Assembly: GCF_000955955.1 (NCBI RefSeq)
Contig: NZ_JYJG01000054.1
Coordinates: 1-36,846 of the forward strand
DNA from: Lentzea aerocolonigenes
GTDB lineage: Bacteria; Actinomycetota; Actinomycetes; Mycobacteriales; Pseudonocardiaceae
DNA: 36,846 nucleotides
Direction: 5' to 3'
The notes under the pieces were generated by a model. That model saw only the letters and a list, made by a program, of their open reading frames with translations. It ran no database searches and had not been told where the DNA came from. Below, piece after piece: positions 1-8,131 of the stretch. Each line of letters opens with the position of its first letter. The first letter of the stretch is position 1. Both the position numbers and the translations under genes were made by a program.

Positions 1-111
1 CCGCAGACCGTCCGCTACCGGATGTCGCAGCTGCGCGAGCTGTTCCCGGATCTCGGGTCACCGCAGCGAGTGCTGGAGCTGACGCTGGCGGTCGGGCTGC
101 GGGTCAGCTGA
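1..111 (+). CDS. PucR/CdaR-type transcriptional regulator, C-terminal end only
   Basis: Reading frame open from the window edge to the TGA at 109-111; 36 residues are visible. The start PQTVRYRMSQLRELF matches the recognition-helix part of the C-terminal helix-turn-helix of PucR/CdaR regulators (family pattern HxNTVRYRLxxIxEL), followed by the short helix that usually ends these proteins (LELTLAVGLRV). The effector domain lies outside the window, so the ligand cannot be inferred. Its last 8 bases overlap the restored end of the convergent EthD-like gene. Confidence 0.7.
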   Translation, partial: PQTVRYRMSQLRELFPDLGSPQRVLELTLAVGLRVS

Positions 112-414
112 CGCGTTCCTCGACCGTCCACGACCGGGTGCGCGAGCGGTCGAGGAACCGCGCCTCGTCCTCCGCCACACCGGACCCCTCGGCGAGCACT
201 CGCGCGAGCCATGCCTGCCGAACGGCTTCGTCCTCGAACTCATGTGCGTCACCACGTCGAACTCGGCCATCTCCGGCAGGTAGTTGCGGGCGTAGTAGGC
301 GGGTGCCGGGGCGAGGCTGAGGATCAACGGCACGTGGTGGTTCTCGTAGTAGTCGACGAGCTCACTGCGGCTGAGTCCTTCACGTGCCTTGAGGAACGCC
401 ATGGTGGTGATCAC
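104..414 (-). pseudogene. EthD-domain protein with an apparent one-base frameshift
   Basis: From a GTG at 414 the frame reads a typical EthD/dimeric alpha-beta-barrel start (ITTMAFLKAREGLSRSEL, then DYYENHHVPL and YYARNYLP) up to FDVVTH near base 244. After that the same frame becomes arginine-rich noise. Shifting by one base at about 241-243 restores the family C-terminus (EFEDEAVRQAWLARVLAEG, then EDEARFLDRSRTRSW), which stops with TGA at 106-104. The repaired protein would be about 103 residues, the normal EthD size. EthD-like proteins are small dimeric barrels associated with ether degradation or with polyketide and other small-molecule pathways. The intact tail suggests either a very recent mutation or a single-base sequencing error. 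Confidence 0.75.
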
Positions 415-423
415 CCGGCCTTC

Positions 424-597
424 CTAACACGTCTCCTGGAACGGCAGGTCTCCCACGTACCGCGGCCACGTGTCGCGGTCGAGTCCGCCGCCGGCGACCA
501 GGCACGCGGTCTCGTCGAGCTTGCCCCGCAACTCGTAGGTCGGCTTGAGATCCCACAACACCACAGTGCCGTTGGTGCCGCCGGTCGCCAGCAGGTC
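424..597 (-). pseudogene. Remnant of the C-terminus of a WD40-repeat protein
   Basis: The minus-strand frame ending in TAG at 426-424 contains one WD40 blade (DLLATGGTNGTVVLWDL) followed by a tail with the pattern ACLVAGGGL, W-x-RY, LPFQETC. That tail resembles the end of large actinobacterial WD40 proteins fused to kinase, caspase or NTPase domains, where it reads roughly W-x-RY...LPY-x-x-x-C. Upstream of about 597 the frame loses similarity and soon runs into the 699-1019 gene on the other strand. Only about 57 residues survive, with no start and no other blades. This stretch is therefore a gene fragment left after deletion or rearrangement, and it fills the 284-base space between the EthD-like gene and the next gene. 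Confidence 0.55.
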
Positions 598-698
598 GCC
601 GGCAGTCGGCGCGTCAGCGAAGACGCACTCCGTACTGGCACGGATCCGCATCGGCCTCGCACAGCCAAGACTTCTGGGCAACGCACAGGAGGCAGACC

Positions 699-1019
699 AT
701 GTACGCGCAGCTCACCTACTTCGACCGCCCGCGCAGCCCGGAGCAGCTGGCCGCGGAGGACTTCGCGAACGAGGAGCGGATCAAGCCCGCGGCCTTCGCC
801 GTGCCGGGCAACATCAGGACGTACGTGCTCCGGCGGGACGACGGGTCCGAAGTCGTCGTGTCGATCGCCGAGACCGAGCAGGCGCTCATCGACACCCAGA
901 AGGCGATCCTGAGCACCACGCTGCTGCCCGGCGAGGACCCGGCGCTGCTGCCGGGCGCCGACCGGGTCGAGATCTACCCCGTCCACCAGGTCTTCGAGCA
1001 CGGAGAGGCACTGTCATGA
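699..1019 (+). CDS. Small conserved-type protein, probable dimeric alpha-beta barrel
   Basis: 106-residue cytoplasmic protein starting at ATG 699, with an AGGAGG box about 8 bases upstream. It begins MYAQLTYFDRPRSPEQL and has alternating strand and helix segments; TYVLRRDDGSEVVVSIAET and the helix EQALIDTQKAIL follow. Length and the opening YAQLTYFD strand resemble antibiotic-biosynthesis-monooxygenase-like (ABM) barrels, but no catalytic motif can be assigned. Its stop overlaps the YceI start (ATGA), so the two are translationally coupled and probably act together. I do not recognise a specific function. Confidence 0.6.
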   Translation: MYAQLTYFDRPRSPEQLAAEDFANEERIKPAAFAVPGNIRTYVLRRDDGSEVVVSIAETEQALIDTQKAILSTTLLPGEDPALLPGADRVEIYPVHQVFEHGEALS

Positions 1020-1519
1020 CCGCGACCAAGACCCTGACCACCGGTGTGTGGCAGGCCGATCTCACCCGCAGCTCCGCGTCGTTCCAGGTCGGCAACCTGG
1101 GCCGCAAGGCGCACGGAACCGTGCCCGTCACGGCCGGGAGCGTGGAGATCGACGCGAACGGGCAACTGCAGGGCGTGCACGGGACGCTGGACCTCGGCGC
1201 CATCGACACCGGGATCGCCAAGCGCGACCTCGACCTGCGCAAACCGAGCCTGCTGGACCTCGACCGGCACCCGGTGATGACCTTCACCGCCACGTCCTGC
1301 CGGCCCGCTCAGAACGGCTGGGAGGTCACCGGCACGCTCCACGCGAGGGGCACGTCCACCGAGCTGGGCGGGTTCGTCGAACTGTCCACAAGGGATGGTG
1401 AGACGGTGATGACGGCGACCGCCCGGCTGGACCGCAGGACGCTGGGCATCCGCGCCCCGCGGTTCATGATCGGCGCGTTCGTCGACATCACCGTCACCGC
1501 GGTGATCAGTAGACCTTGA
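1016..1519 (+). CDS. YceI family protein
   Basis: 167 residues with the signature of YceI lipocalin-like proteins throughout: an opening WQADLTRSSASFQVGNLGRKAHGTV strand set, the VEIDANGQL and GTLDLGAIDTG segments, RDLDLRKPSLLDLDRHPVMTF (family DxHLR/LxxPxFLDVxxxPxxxF), and a C-terminal DRRTLGIRAPRFMIGAFVDITV. YceI proteins bind isoprenoid-like lipids or amphiphiles in a beta-barrel; most proteobacterial members are periplasmic. This one has no signal peptide and is probably cytoplasmic. The ATG overlaps the preceding stop. The last 14 bases overlap the convergent hydrolase gene, leaving no room for a separate terminator. Confidence 0.9.
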   Translation: MTATKTLTTGVWQADLTRSSASFQVGNLGRKAHGTVPVTAGSVEIDANGQLQGVHGTLDLGAIDTGIAKRDLDLRKPSLLDLDRHPVMTFTATSCRPAQNGWEVTGTLHARGTSTELGGFVELSTRDGETVMTATARLDRRTLGIRAPRFMIGAFVDITVTAVISRP

Positions 1520-4313
1520 TCTCGGTCAGGCCGGTCCTGAAGCCTGCCGCGTGGGTCATCACCACCCGGAGTCGCTGGGTGCTGACCGGAGTGAACTGGA
1601 CGCGGTTGTAGTTGGCGCGCGGAACGGCAGGAGTCCTGGTCTGCGCGCCGACGTCCACCCACGCGCTGCCGTTCCACTGCTGCACCGCGTACGAAGCCGG
1701 TGCCCGGTAACGGTTTCCGGCGCGGTCGTCGCGGAAGTACAGCCGCACCTCGCCGACCTGGCGCGACTGGCCGAAGTTCAGCTCGAACCAGTCGGAGGAG
1801 TTGGGCGAGCCGGAGCTGCCCCAGATCGGTTCGTTGATCGGGAACCCGTCGACCGCCGCGCCGGCCGACGTGCCGGACGCGGTGTAGGACGCCGACGGAC
1901 CGGTGGCCAGGTTCGGCCGGGACGACGTCAGGTCGACACCCGCCTTGGCGAACACGTCGACCATCCGCGCGGTGTCCTGCACGACGTCACGCGGCGCCCG
2001 CACACCAGGCGCGGCGCTCTGGTACACCACGGAACCACCGGACGGCAGCGTGACGGATCCGGAGGCCGGGTCGTAGAGCACGCGCGTCAGCCGGTCCACG
2101 GTGAACGCGCGGGTTCCGTTGAGGTAGACCGAATACCCCTGCGACACACCGGGATAGCGGGTCACGCCGTCAGCGGGGTCGTCCCACACGACGCTCAGAT
2201 CGGCGTTGCGGTGCCGCAGGTTGTTGACGGCGAAGTGCGACCAGCCGATGTTGATCGGCGAGAGTTCGATCAACCCGTCCGACCGCGGACGCAGACCGGC
2301 CGCGTCCTCGATCACCGTCCAGTTGCTGCTGCCGAGGATGTTGTGGTGGATCCACGACCGGTACCCGATCGTGCTGCCGTTCCAGTCGGCCCAGAACTCG
2401 TTGGCGTCCGGCCACTGCGTGTTGCCGCCGACGTACTGCGCCCAGGCGTTCCAGTAGAGCAGCTTCTTGTAGTCCTCCGCCGTCATCCACTGGTTCGGGT
2501 AGTTGCGCAGCACCGACGAGTACAGCCGGAACTGCACGGTCGAGTTGATCGTGGAGAAGTTGTTCGAACCGGGGTGCCCTGCCGCGGCCGCCTCCGCCTT
2601 GTCCTTCTGGTTGGCCGTGTAGAAGGGGAACACCGGGTACTCCGACGGCTGGGCGAGGAGCCGCAACGCCTGCTTGTACTGGTCCGTCGAAGGCATCAGG
2701 CCTACGGAGTACGGGTAGTAGTTGTTGATCTCCTTCCACGGCACGTGCTCGTTCGTCTGCGCGTGCTTGTGTTCCAGCAGCTGCCTGTTCGGGTTCCACA
2801 ACGTGTTGATCACACCTGACCGGATGCGGTCGGCGAGCGCCTGCATCTCAGCAGCTTTGGAAGAGTTACCCGCCAACGCATAGGCCTGTTGCGCGGCAAC
2901 GGCTCCGCTCCACACGTACGCGGTCTCCGCGCGGTCCATCCGGCCCGGCCGCCAGTCGAACGACACCGCGTCGGCGTCGTTGCCGGTCAACGCACCCCAG
3001 TCGTACTCGATCACACCGTTGTTGTTGGTGTCGTAGTAGGACAGTTGTCCCTTGGCGTCGCCTTCCGCGTAACGGGCCAGCAGCGCGGCGATCGACGGTT
3101 GCCCGCCGTGGATCTCGTAGCTGCGCCACGCGGCCTCGGACACGTACTGGGTGTACGAGTTCGACCAGTTCTCCGGGTCGCCGGGGTTGTCCATGAACCG
3201 GCCACCACGCGACGTCTGCCCGATCGACAGCCACGGCCCGTAGGAGTAGACGGGATCTCGCAGGTACTTCAGGTCGTCGATGTGCATCGGCTGGGTCAGC
3301 ACGATCGCGTTGTTGTACCCGGTCGCGCCCTCGACCGAGGTCGGGAACTGGTAGTCCTGGCCGGGGATGTCGACGTCCAGGTGGTTGAAGCGCATCAGCC
3401 ACCAGCGGTAGTAGATGTTCTTCTTGATCGCGGGATCCGGCACGTCGATGTACGGGATGTTGTCCGCCCACCAACGGTTGTACGCCCGCACGTGCGTCGC
3501 GAACGCCGTAGCGGGCGAGTACCCGCGATATGCCTCGTACTCCGACGACGACTCCGGGATCTCGGTCGTCAGGAAGCCCATCTCCACCTTGGTGGAGACG
3601 GTCTGCCCGGCTCCGACGGTGATCGAACGGTCGAGGCCGCCGTTGTTGACGTTGAAGCCGTCCCCTGCGAAGCGCGGCCGGATCGTGGTCAGGTTGTTCT
3701 TCACCGGCCGGCTGCCGGTCAGCTCACTGCCGCTCGCGGTCGTCGCGTACGGCGAGGTCGCGCGCAACTGCAACGTCGCCGACGAACCACCGGTGTTGAC
3801 GATCGCCAGGTTCGTCACGGCAACGTTGTTGTGGGTGATGAACTTCGTCATCTCCACCCTGAGCGAGCCGCTGGTGAAGACACCCTTGTAGTGGCTGGGT
3901 TTCTGCACCCGGCTGTTCACCTGTTCGGTGAAGTTGCCGGGTGACAACGCGACCTGGTAGGCGTTCTGGCCGCTGATGTCGTCCCAGTACGCGGACCGGC
4001 CGCCGAACCCGATCACGCCGGGGTTGTGGGTGTACATGAACATCCCGCGGCCGCGCGTCATCAGGAAGTCCCCGGACGGGTCGTTGCCGGGACGGGCGAG
4101 CAGCCGGTCCATCCAGAAGTCGGTGCCGCCGCTCTCGGCGTCGTAGATCGCGCGCATCGTGCTGCCGGTGTTGTACCCGACCGGAGGTGCGGGGATCGAC
4201 GGGCCGGTGAACGCCGGATAACCGATGTTCTGCGCGGCCGAAGCGGGACCGAGCCCGGCTGCGACCAGCACCACGGCCAGCGCGGGTGCCGTCAGGCGGC
4301 GAAGGCTTGCCAT
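1506..4313 (-). CDS. Secreted (alpha/alpha)6 MGH1-like glycoside hydrolase with C-terminal discoidin domain
   Basis: 935 residues from the ATG at 4313. I chose this start because it opens a clean Sec signal peptide (MASLRRLTAPALAVVLVAAG, cleavage near ASA-A) and has a GGGAGT box. Residues about 40-230 form a beta-rich N-terminal region. About 240-650 resemble the helical-barrel catalytic domain of MGH1/GH63/GH142-type enzymes (YYRWWLMRFNHLD, PTSVEGATGYNNAIVLTQP, YDTNNNGVIEYDWGAL, EINNYYPYSVGLMP). About 801-935 form an F5/8 type C (discoidin) sugar-binding module. It is the last gene of the arabinoside operon and starts 22 bases inside the end of the GH43 gene. An activity such as beta-L-arabinofuranosidase (GH142-like) is plausible from context only; the exact CAZy family is uncertain. 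Confidence 0.8.
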   Translation of the reverse strand: MASLRRLTAPALAVVLVAAGLGPASAAQNIGYPAFTGPSIPAPPVGYNTGSTMRAIYDAESGGTDFWMDRLLARPGNDPSGDFLMTRGRGMFMYTHNPGVIGFGGRSAYWDDISGQNAYQVALSPGNFTEQVNSRVQKPSHYKGVFTSGSLRVEMTKFITHNNVAVTNLAIVNTGGSSATLQLRATSPYATTASGSELTGSRPVKNNLTTIRPRFAGDGFNVNNGGLDRSITVGAGQTVSTKVEMGFLTTEIPESSSEYEAYRGYSPATAFATHVRAYNRWWADNIPYIDVPDPAIKKNIYYRWWLMRFNHLDVDIPGQDYQFPTSVEGATGYNNAIVLTQPMHIDDLKYLRDPVYSYGPWLSIGQTSRGGRFMDNPGDPENWSNSYTQYVSEAAWRSYEIHGGQPSIAALLARYAEGDAKGQLSYYDTNNNGVIEYDWGALTGNDADAVSFDWRPGRMDRAETAYVWSGAVAAQQAYALAGNSSKAAEMQALADRIRSGVINTLWNPNRQLLEHKHAQTNEHVPWKEINNYYPYSVGLMPSTDQYKQALRLLAQPSEYPVFPFYTANQKDKAEAAAAGHPGSNNFSTINSTVQFRLYSSVLRNYPNQWMTAEDYKKLLYWNAWAQYVGGNTQWPDANEFWADWNGSTIGYRSWIHHNILGSSNWTVIEDAAGLRPRSDGLIELSPINIGWSHFAVNNLRHRNADLSVVWDDPADGVTRYPGVSQGYSVYLNGTRAFTVDRLTRVLYDPASGSVTLPSGGSVVYQSAAPGVRAPRDVVQDTARMVDVFAKAGVDLTSSRPNLATGPSASYTASGTSAGAAVDGFPINEPIWGSSGSPNSSDWFELNFGQSRQVGEVRLYFRDDRAGNRYRAPASYAVQQWNGSAWVDVGAQTRTPAVPRANYNRVQFTPVSTQRLRVVMTHAAGFRTGLTEIKVY

Positions 4314-5689
4314 TCCAGGACTCCCGTCGAGAGGCCGGTCCTCGCGGTGATGTTCAACCGCAACCGGGTCGTGGACACGGTGGGGAACGTGCTGGTGTTG
4401 AAGGTGTTCGCGGCCGTCCCGCACGATCCGGGCAGGTCGGCGTAGGCGCTGCCGGTCCAGTACTGCAGCCGGCAGGAGGCGGGCAGGTCGATGCCCTGGT
4501 CGTCGTCGAACCAGTACACCGCCGAACGGTTGATCGGCTTCGCGGACGGCCAGGTGTACTCGAGCCACTGCGTGCCCTGCTCCGGCCAGTTGCCGTAGAC
4601 GAGGTTCGAGCGGTCCGCCGAACTCGACGGGGTCACGCCGTTGTTCACCGCGGAGAGGTTCTCCCACGACGACACGTACGAGGTGCTCGCCGTGGCGCTC
4701 AAAGCCAGGTTTCCGCCTCCTCCGCCACCGGGGTTCGGCGGCGGGCCGGCGGCTGTCTGGACGACCCGCTGCATCGTGCCGTCAGCGTTGAAGTGCAACA
4801 GATCCACGGCCACGGACCGGCGGAAGTTGCCGCCACCGGATGCCTGAGCGTTGTGGTAGACCATGTACCACTGGCCGTTGAACTGCGCGACGCCCGCGTG
4901 GTTGGTGGTCGACGAGACCTGCCCGAGCACCACACCTCGGTGAGTCCACGGCCCCATCGGGCTGGTGGCGGTGGCGTAGCGCTGGCACGCGTAGCTGGAG
5001 GACGTGACGCAGCCGCCCGTGTCGTTCGCCGCGTAGATCATGTAGTAGAGACCGTTGCGCTTGAACATGAACGGCGCTTCCCAGAAGTTGTCGAGGCCCT
5101 GCGGCGTCACGACGGGACCGTCCAGCTCGATCATGTTCGGTTTGAGTTTCGCCGCCCGCGCGCCCCAGTAGCTGCCCCAGTAGAGGTAGGCCTGGCCGTC
5201 GTCGTCGGTGAAGACCGTCGGGTCGATGTTGAGCCCGGACGAGTTCGGGGTGCTGTCGCTGATCAGCGGGCCACCCTTGGCGTCGGTGAACGGGCCGAGC
5301 GGGCTGTCGCCGACCGCCACGCCGATGTCCATCCAGCCGGGACCGTTGCCGTTGACCGAGGTGTACCAGTAGTACTTGCCGTTCCGCGGTTCGACTTCAC
5401 TCGCCCACGCGTCGGCGCCCGCCCATCGAAACGTTCCAATGCTCGCCTTCGCGCCGTGGTCGGTCCAGGTGGCGGCGTCGGTCGACGACAGCACCCGCCA
5501 CTCGCGCATCAGGAAGTTCTGCTCGCCGGACGCGGCCTCGTCCCGTCCGGCGTAGATGTACATGGTGTTGCCGACGACCAGCGGTGCCGGGTCGGCGGTG
5601 TAGACCGAGGTGATGATCGGGTTCGCCGCGCTCGCGGGCAGTGCGCCCGCGAGCAACGTGATCGCGGCGGCCAGCAGGATGGCGCGCAT
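4292..5689 (-). CDS. Secreted GH43 family glycosidase with discoidin-type binding module
   Basis: 465 residues with a Sec signal peptide (MRAILLAAAITLLAGALPASA) and GAGGAG 7 bases before the ATG. The five-bladed propeller shows the GH43 triad in order: general base Asp33 in TADPAPLV, pKa-modulating Asp156 in NIDPTVFTDDDG, and acid Glu204 in FWEAPFMFKRNGLYY. His264 (TNHAGV) matches the usual central metal-associated histidine. A Pro/Gly linker (314-326) leads to a discoidin-like carbohydrate-binding domain (327-465). GH43 enzymes are exo- or endo-acting arabinofuranosidases, arabinanases or xylosidases; with two GH127 enzymes in the operon, release of alpha-L-arabinofuranose outside the cell is the most likely role. 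The gene starts 9 bases after the GH127-LamG stop. Confidence 0.9.
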   Translation of the reverse strand: MRAILLAAAITLLAGALPASAANPIITSVYTADPAPLVVGNTMYIYAGRDEAASGEQNFLMREWRVLSSTDAATWTDHGAKASIGTFRWAGADAWASEVEPRNGKYYWYTSVNGNGPGWMDIGVAVGDSPLGPFTDAKGGPLISDSTPNSSGLNIDPTVFTDDDGQAYLYWGSYWGARAAKLKPNMIELDGPVVTPQGLDNFWEAPFMFKRNGLYYMIYAANDTGGCVTSSSYACQRYATATSPMGPWTHRGVVLGQVSSTTNHAGVAQFNGQWYMVYHNAQASGGGNFRRSVAVDLLHFNADGTMQRVVQTAAGPPPNPGGGGGGNLALSATASTSYVSSWENLSAVNNGVTPSSSADRSNLVYGNWPEQGTQWLEYTWPSAKPINRSAVYWFDDDQGIDLPASCRLQYWTGSAYADLPGSCGTAANTFNTSTFPTVSTTRLRLNITARTGLSTGVLEWQAFAA

Positions 5690-5698
5690 CGATCCTCC

Positions 5699-8128
5699 TC
5701 AGGTACCGGTGGAGTGGAGGTTCGCGACCTCTGCGGCGGTGAGGGCGCGGCCGTAGACGCGGAAGGAGTCCACGGCGCCGTCGAGATAGGGGTCGTTCGC
5801 GTACTGGGAACGACCGATCCAGTTCTGCGTGGTGCTGCCGATCCGTGCCGTCATCGCCGTGTTGCGCGCGACCTCGGCACCATTGACGTACAGGACGCCG
5901 AGATCGCCGTTCTGCGTCACGGCAACGTGGGTCCACACGCCCTGTGGGAGGGCTGCCGACGCATTGATCTGCTGCTCGGAGCCCGCGCCACCACTCGTGA
6001 CCGCGAACCGGACGCCACCAGCCGAACTGAGCGGAGTCAGGAAGGCGTAGTTCCCCGTGCCGGAACCGAAGTCGAACACCCGCGACCAGGTCGTCACGGT
6101 GTCCAGCCGCACCCAGGTGGCGATCGTGCACGCCAGCGCACCGGCGAGCAGCCCCGACGGCAGCACGACGTGCGCACCGGAACCGGACAGGTCGACCGCT
6201 TGCCCGCTCCGGCCTGCCGTCCACGCCGCACCACCCGCGAGCGCGGCGGTCAGGCCGTTGCCGGTGGCGTCGTTCGTGTTGCCGTCGAACGGGTAGTGCG
6301 CGATGAACGGCGGGGCCTCTCCGACGGTCCAGTAGACCGTGTACCGCTGCCCGTGCACCTTGTAGAACGGCATCAGAGTCACCTGGCCGGTGCTCGCGGA
6401 AGCCGTGTACTGCAACGGTGTCGAGGTGGCCCGAATCGAGGACGGTTGCAACACCGGCATCGACGGCAGGTTGTTCGTGCCGTACGCACCGGCCAGCACG
6501 ATCGGCCCGTGTCGAACCGCTTGCACCGCGCGGTTGTCCGGAGTGGACTCGCGGTGCAACGCCATGGGCAGACTGACGTCCACGACATCGCCGCTCGACC
6601 AGGTCCGGTTGATCCAGGCGTACGAACCCGGCGTGACCGGCGGCTGCGGTGTTCCGTTGACTCGGATCTGCGCGCCCGCGGCCCAACCGGGGATGCGCAC
6701 ACGCAGCTCGAACGTCCCGGAGCCGGTGATCGTCAGCTTCGTGGCCGCGGTCTCCGGGAAGGACGTCTCCTGCCGCACGGTGAATCCTCGCCAGCTCACC
6801 GTCGAGGCGATGAACAGGTTGACGTACAACGTGGTGCCGGAGTGGGCGTAGATGCGCCCGGTGTGGCCGGTGTTGGTCTCCATCCCGGTGCCGTGGCAGC
6901 AGGTGAAGTCGTTGTAGTCGTTGCTGTACGTGCGGATGCCGCCGGGCCGCAACGGCGTGTAGTAGCTGTGGTGTCCGTGCGCCGAATCCGGGTTCTGCGC
7001 GCCCAGCAGGTGGTTGTAGAGGGTCTTCTCGTAGAAGTCGAAGTACCGCGCGTCACCGGGACTGCTCCGGAACAGCTGCGCGGTGAGCTTCAGCATGTTG
7101 TAGGAGTTGCAGGACTCGCAGGTGTTGTCGGACAGCTCGGAAGCGATTCGACCAGGAGCCTTGAAGTACTCGCCGTTCGAGTTGCCACCGATCGCGTAGC
7201 TGTGCGCGCTGGTCACGAACTCCCAGAAGTTGCTCGCGATGTCGCGGTACCTCGTCGAACCGGTTGCGTGGTACTCGCGGATCGCTCCGATCGCCTTCGG
7301 GATCTGCGTGTTCGCGTGGTAGCCGTTCAACGCGTCCCGGTTCTGCGCCAACGGGTCGAAGATCTCCGCGTGGTCGAAGTACTGGGCCGTGGTGAGGTGC
7401 GCCGGGTCGCCGGTGAGCTGGTAGAGGTTGGCCAGCACCTCGTTCATGCCGCCGAACTCGGTGTCCAGCATGTTCTGCCGCTGGTCGTAGGTCAGCCTGC
7501 CGTTGCGCCACGCCGCCCACGCGGCCATGTTCTTCAGCACCGTCAGCGCCTGCGGACTGCCGATCAGCAGGTGCACGTCGAGCAGCCCGGCCATGATCTT
7601 GTGCAGGGTGTAGTAGGGCGCCCAGACCTGCTCGCGGGCCTCGACCCGGCCGATGAAGCTCTCCGGGAACGCCGACAGGTACCCGGTGCTGAACCCGCCG
7701 ATCCGCGCCCGGTCCTGGCACACGGCCAGCTGCTCGACCAGGTAGTTCGCCTTCGCCGAGAACGCCGTGTCCCCGGTCGCGGCGAACGCCTGGGCCAGCG
7801 CGGACAGCACGTGCCCTGTCGAATGCCCGCGCAGCTCGGTGGAAGGTGACTCCCACCCTCCGCAAGGGACCACTCCGGAGGACAGCGAGACGTTGAGCCG
7901 GAACGTGTGCAGCAGCCGGTCCGGGTCGAGGAACAACAGATAGGCGTGGGTGCGGAGGGTGTTGTCCCGGAACGGACCGGGTAGCAGCGACACCGACCCC
8001 AGCGGGAACAGCTCGGCGGACACCCCGAAGTCGGGGCGGGCCGCGGCGAGCGCGCGTGCGGGGAGCGCTGCCGCCGCGACAGCGACAGCACCCGCACGCA
8101 GAACAGCACGACGAGAGGGAGTGAACAT
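5699..8128 (-). CDS. Tat-exported GH127 beta-L-arabinofuranosidase with C-terminal LamG domain
   Basis: 809 residues. The N-terminus is a twin-arginine signal (SRRAVLRAG, then an Ala-rich segment). The GH127 (formerly DUF1680) domain spans about 35-600 and carries the family features HANTQIPK (271-278), Glu338 and Cys340 in TCESCNSYN, and the Cys410-Cys411 pair in FTCCHGTGMETN. By analogy with HypBA1 of Bifidobacterium longum (E338, C340, C417, C418), these form the zinc site and cysteine nucleophile. A concanavalin/LamG-like domain (about 605-809, starting AHYPFDGNTNDATGNG) probably binds glycan. It should remove non-reducing beta-L-arabinofuranose from oligosaccharides or glycoproteins outside the cell. 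The start lies 3 bases after the peptidase stop with little ribosome binding site, which indicates translational coupling. Confidence 0.92.
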   Translation of the reverse strand: MFTPSRRAVLRAGAVAVAAAALPARALAAARPDFGVSAELFPLGSVSLLPGPFRDNTLRTHAYLLFLDPDRLLHTFRLNVSLSSGVVPCGGWESPSTELRGHSTGHVLSALAQAFAATGDTAFSAKANYLVEQLAVCQDRARIGGFSTGYLSAFPESFIGRVEAREQVWAPYYTLHKIMAGLLDVHLLIGSPQALTVLKNMAAWAAWRNGRLTYDQRQNMLDTEFGGMNEVLANLYQLTGDPAHLTTAQYFDHAEIFDPLAQNRDALNGYHANTQIPKAIGAIREYHATGSTRYRDIASNFWEFVTSAHSYAIGGNSNGEYFKAPGRIASELSDNTCESCNSYNMLKLTAQLFRSSPGDARYFDFYEKTLYNHLLGAQNPDSAHGHHSYYTPLRPGGIRTYSNDYNDFTCCHGTGMETNTGHTGRIYAHSGTTLYVNLFIASTVSWRGFTVRQETSFPETAATKLTITGSGTFELRVRIPGWAAGAQIRVNGTPQPPVTPGSYAWINRTWSSGDVVDVSLPMALHRESTPDNRAVQAVRHGPIVLAGAYGTNNLPSMPVLQPSSIRATSTPLQYTASASTGQVTLMPFYKVHGQRYTVYWTVGEAPPFIAHYPFDGNTNDATGNGLTAALAGGAAWTAGRSGQAVDLSGSGAHVVLPSGLLAGALACTIATWVRLDTVTTWSRVFDFGSGTGNYAFLTPLSSAGGVRFAVTSGGAGSEQQINASAALPQGVWTHVAVTQNGDLGVLYVNGAEVARNTAMTARIGSTTQNWIGRSQYANDPYLDGAVDSFRVYGRALTAAEVANLHSTGT

Positions 8129-8131
8129 CGG

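Noticed and set aside
4314..4667. Longer minus-strand reading frame upstream of the MGH1-like hydrolase start
   Set aside because: The extension runs antisense-frame through the GH43 gene, is arginine/proline noise, and the signal peptide starts cleanly at 4313.
4286..7849. Very long open plus-strand frame across the GH43 and GH127 genes
   Set aside because: An arginine/valine-rich shadow of high-GC coding sequence; no domain similarity, no ribosome binding site.
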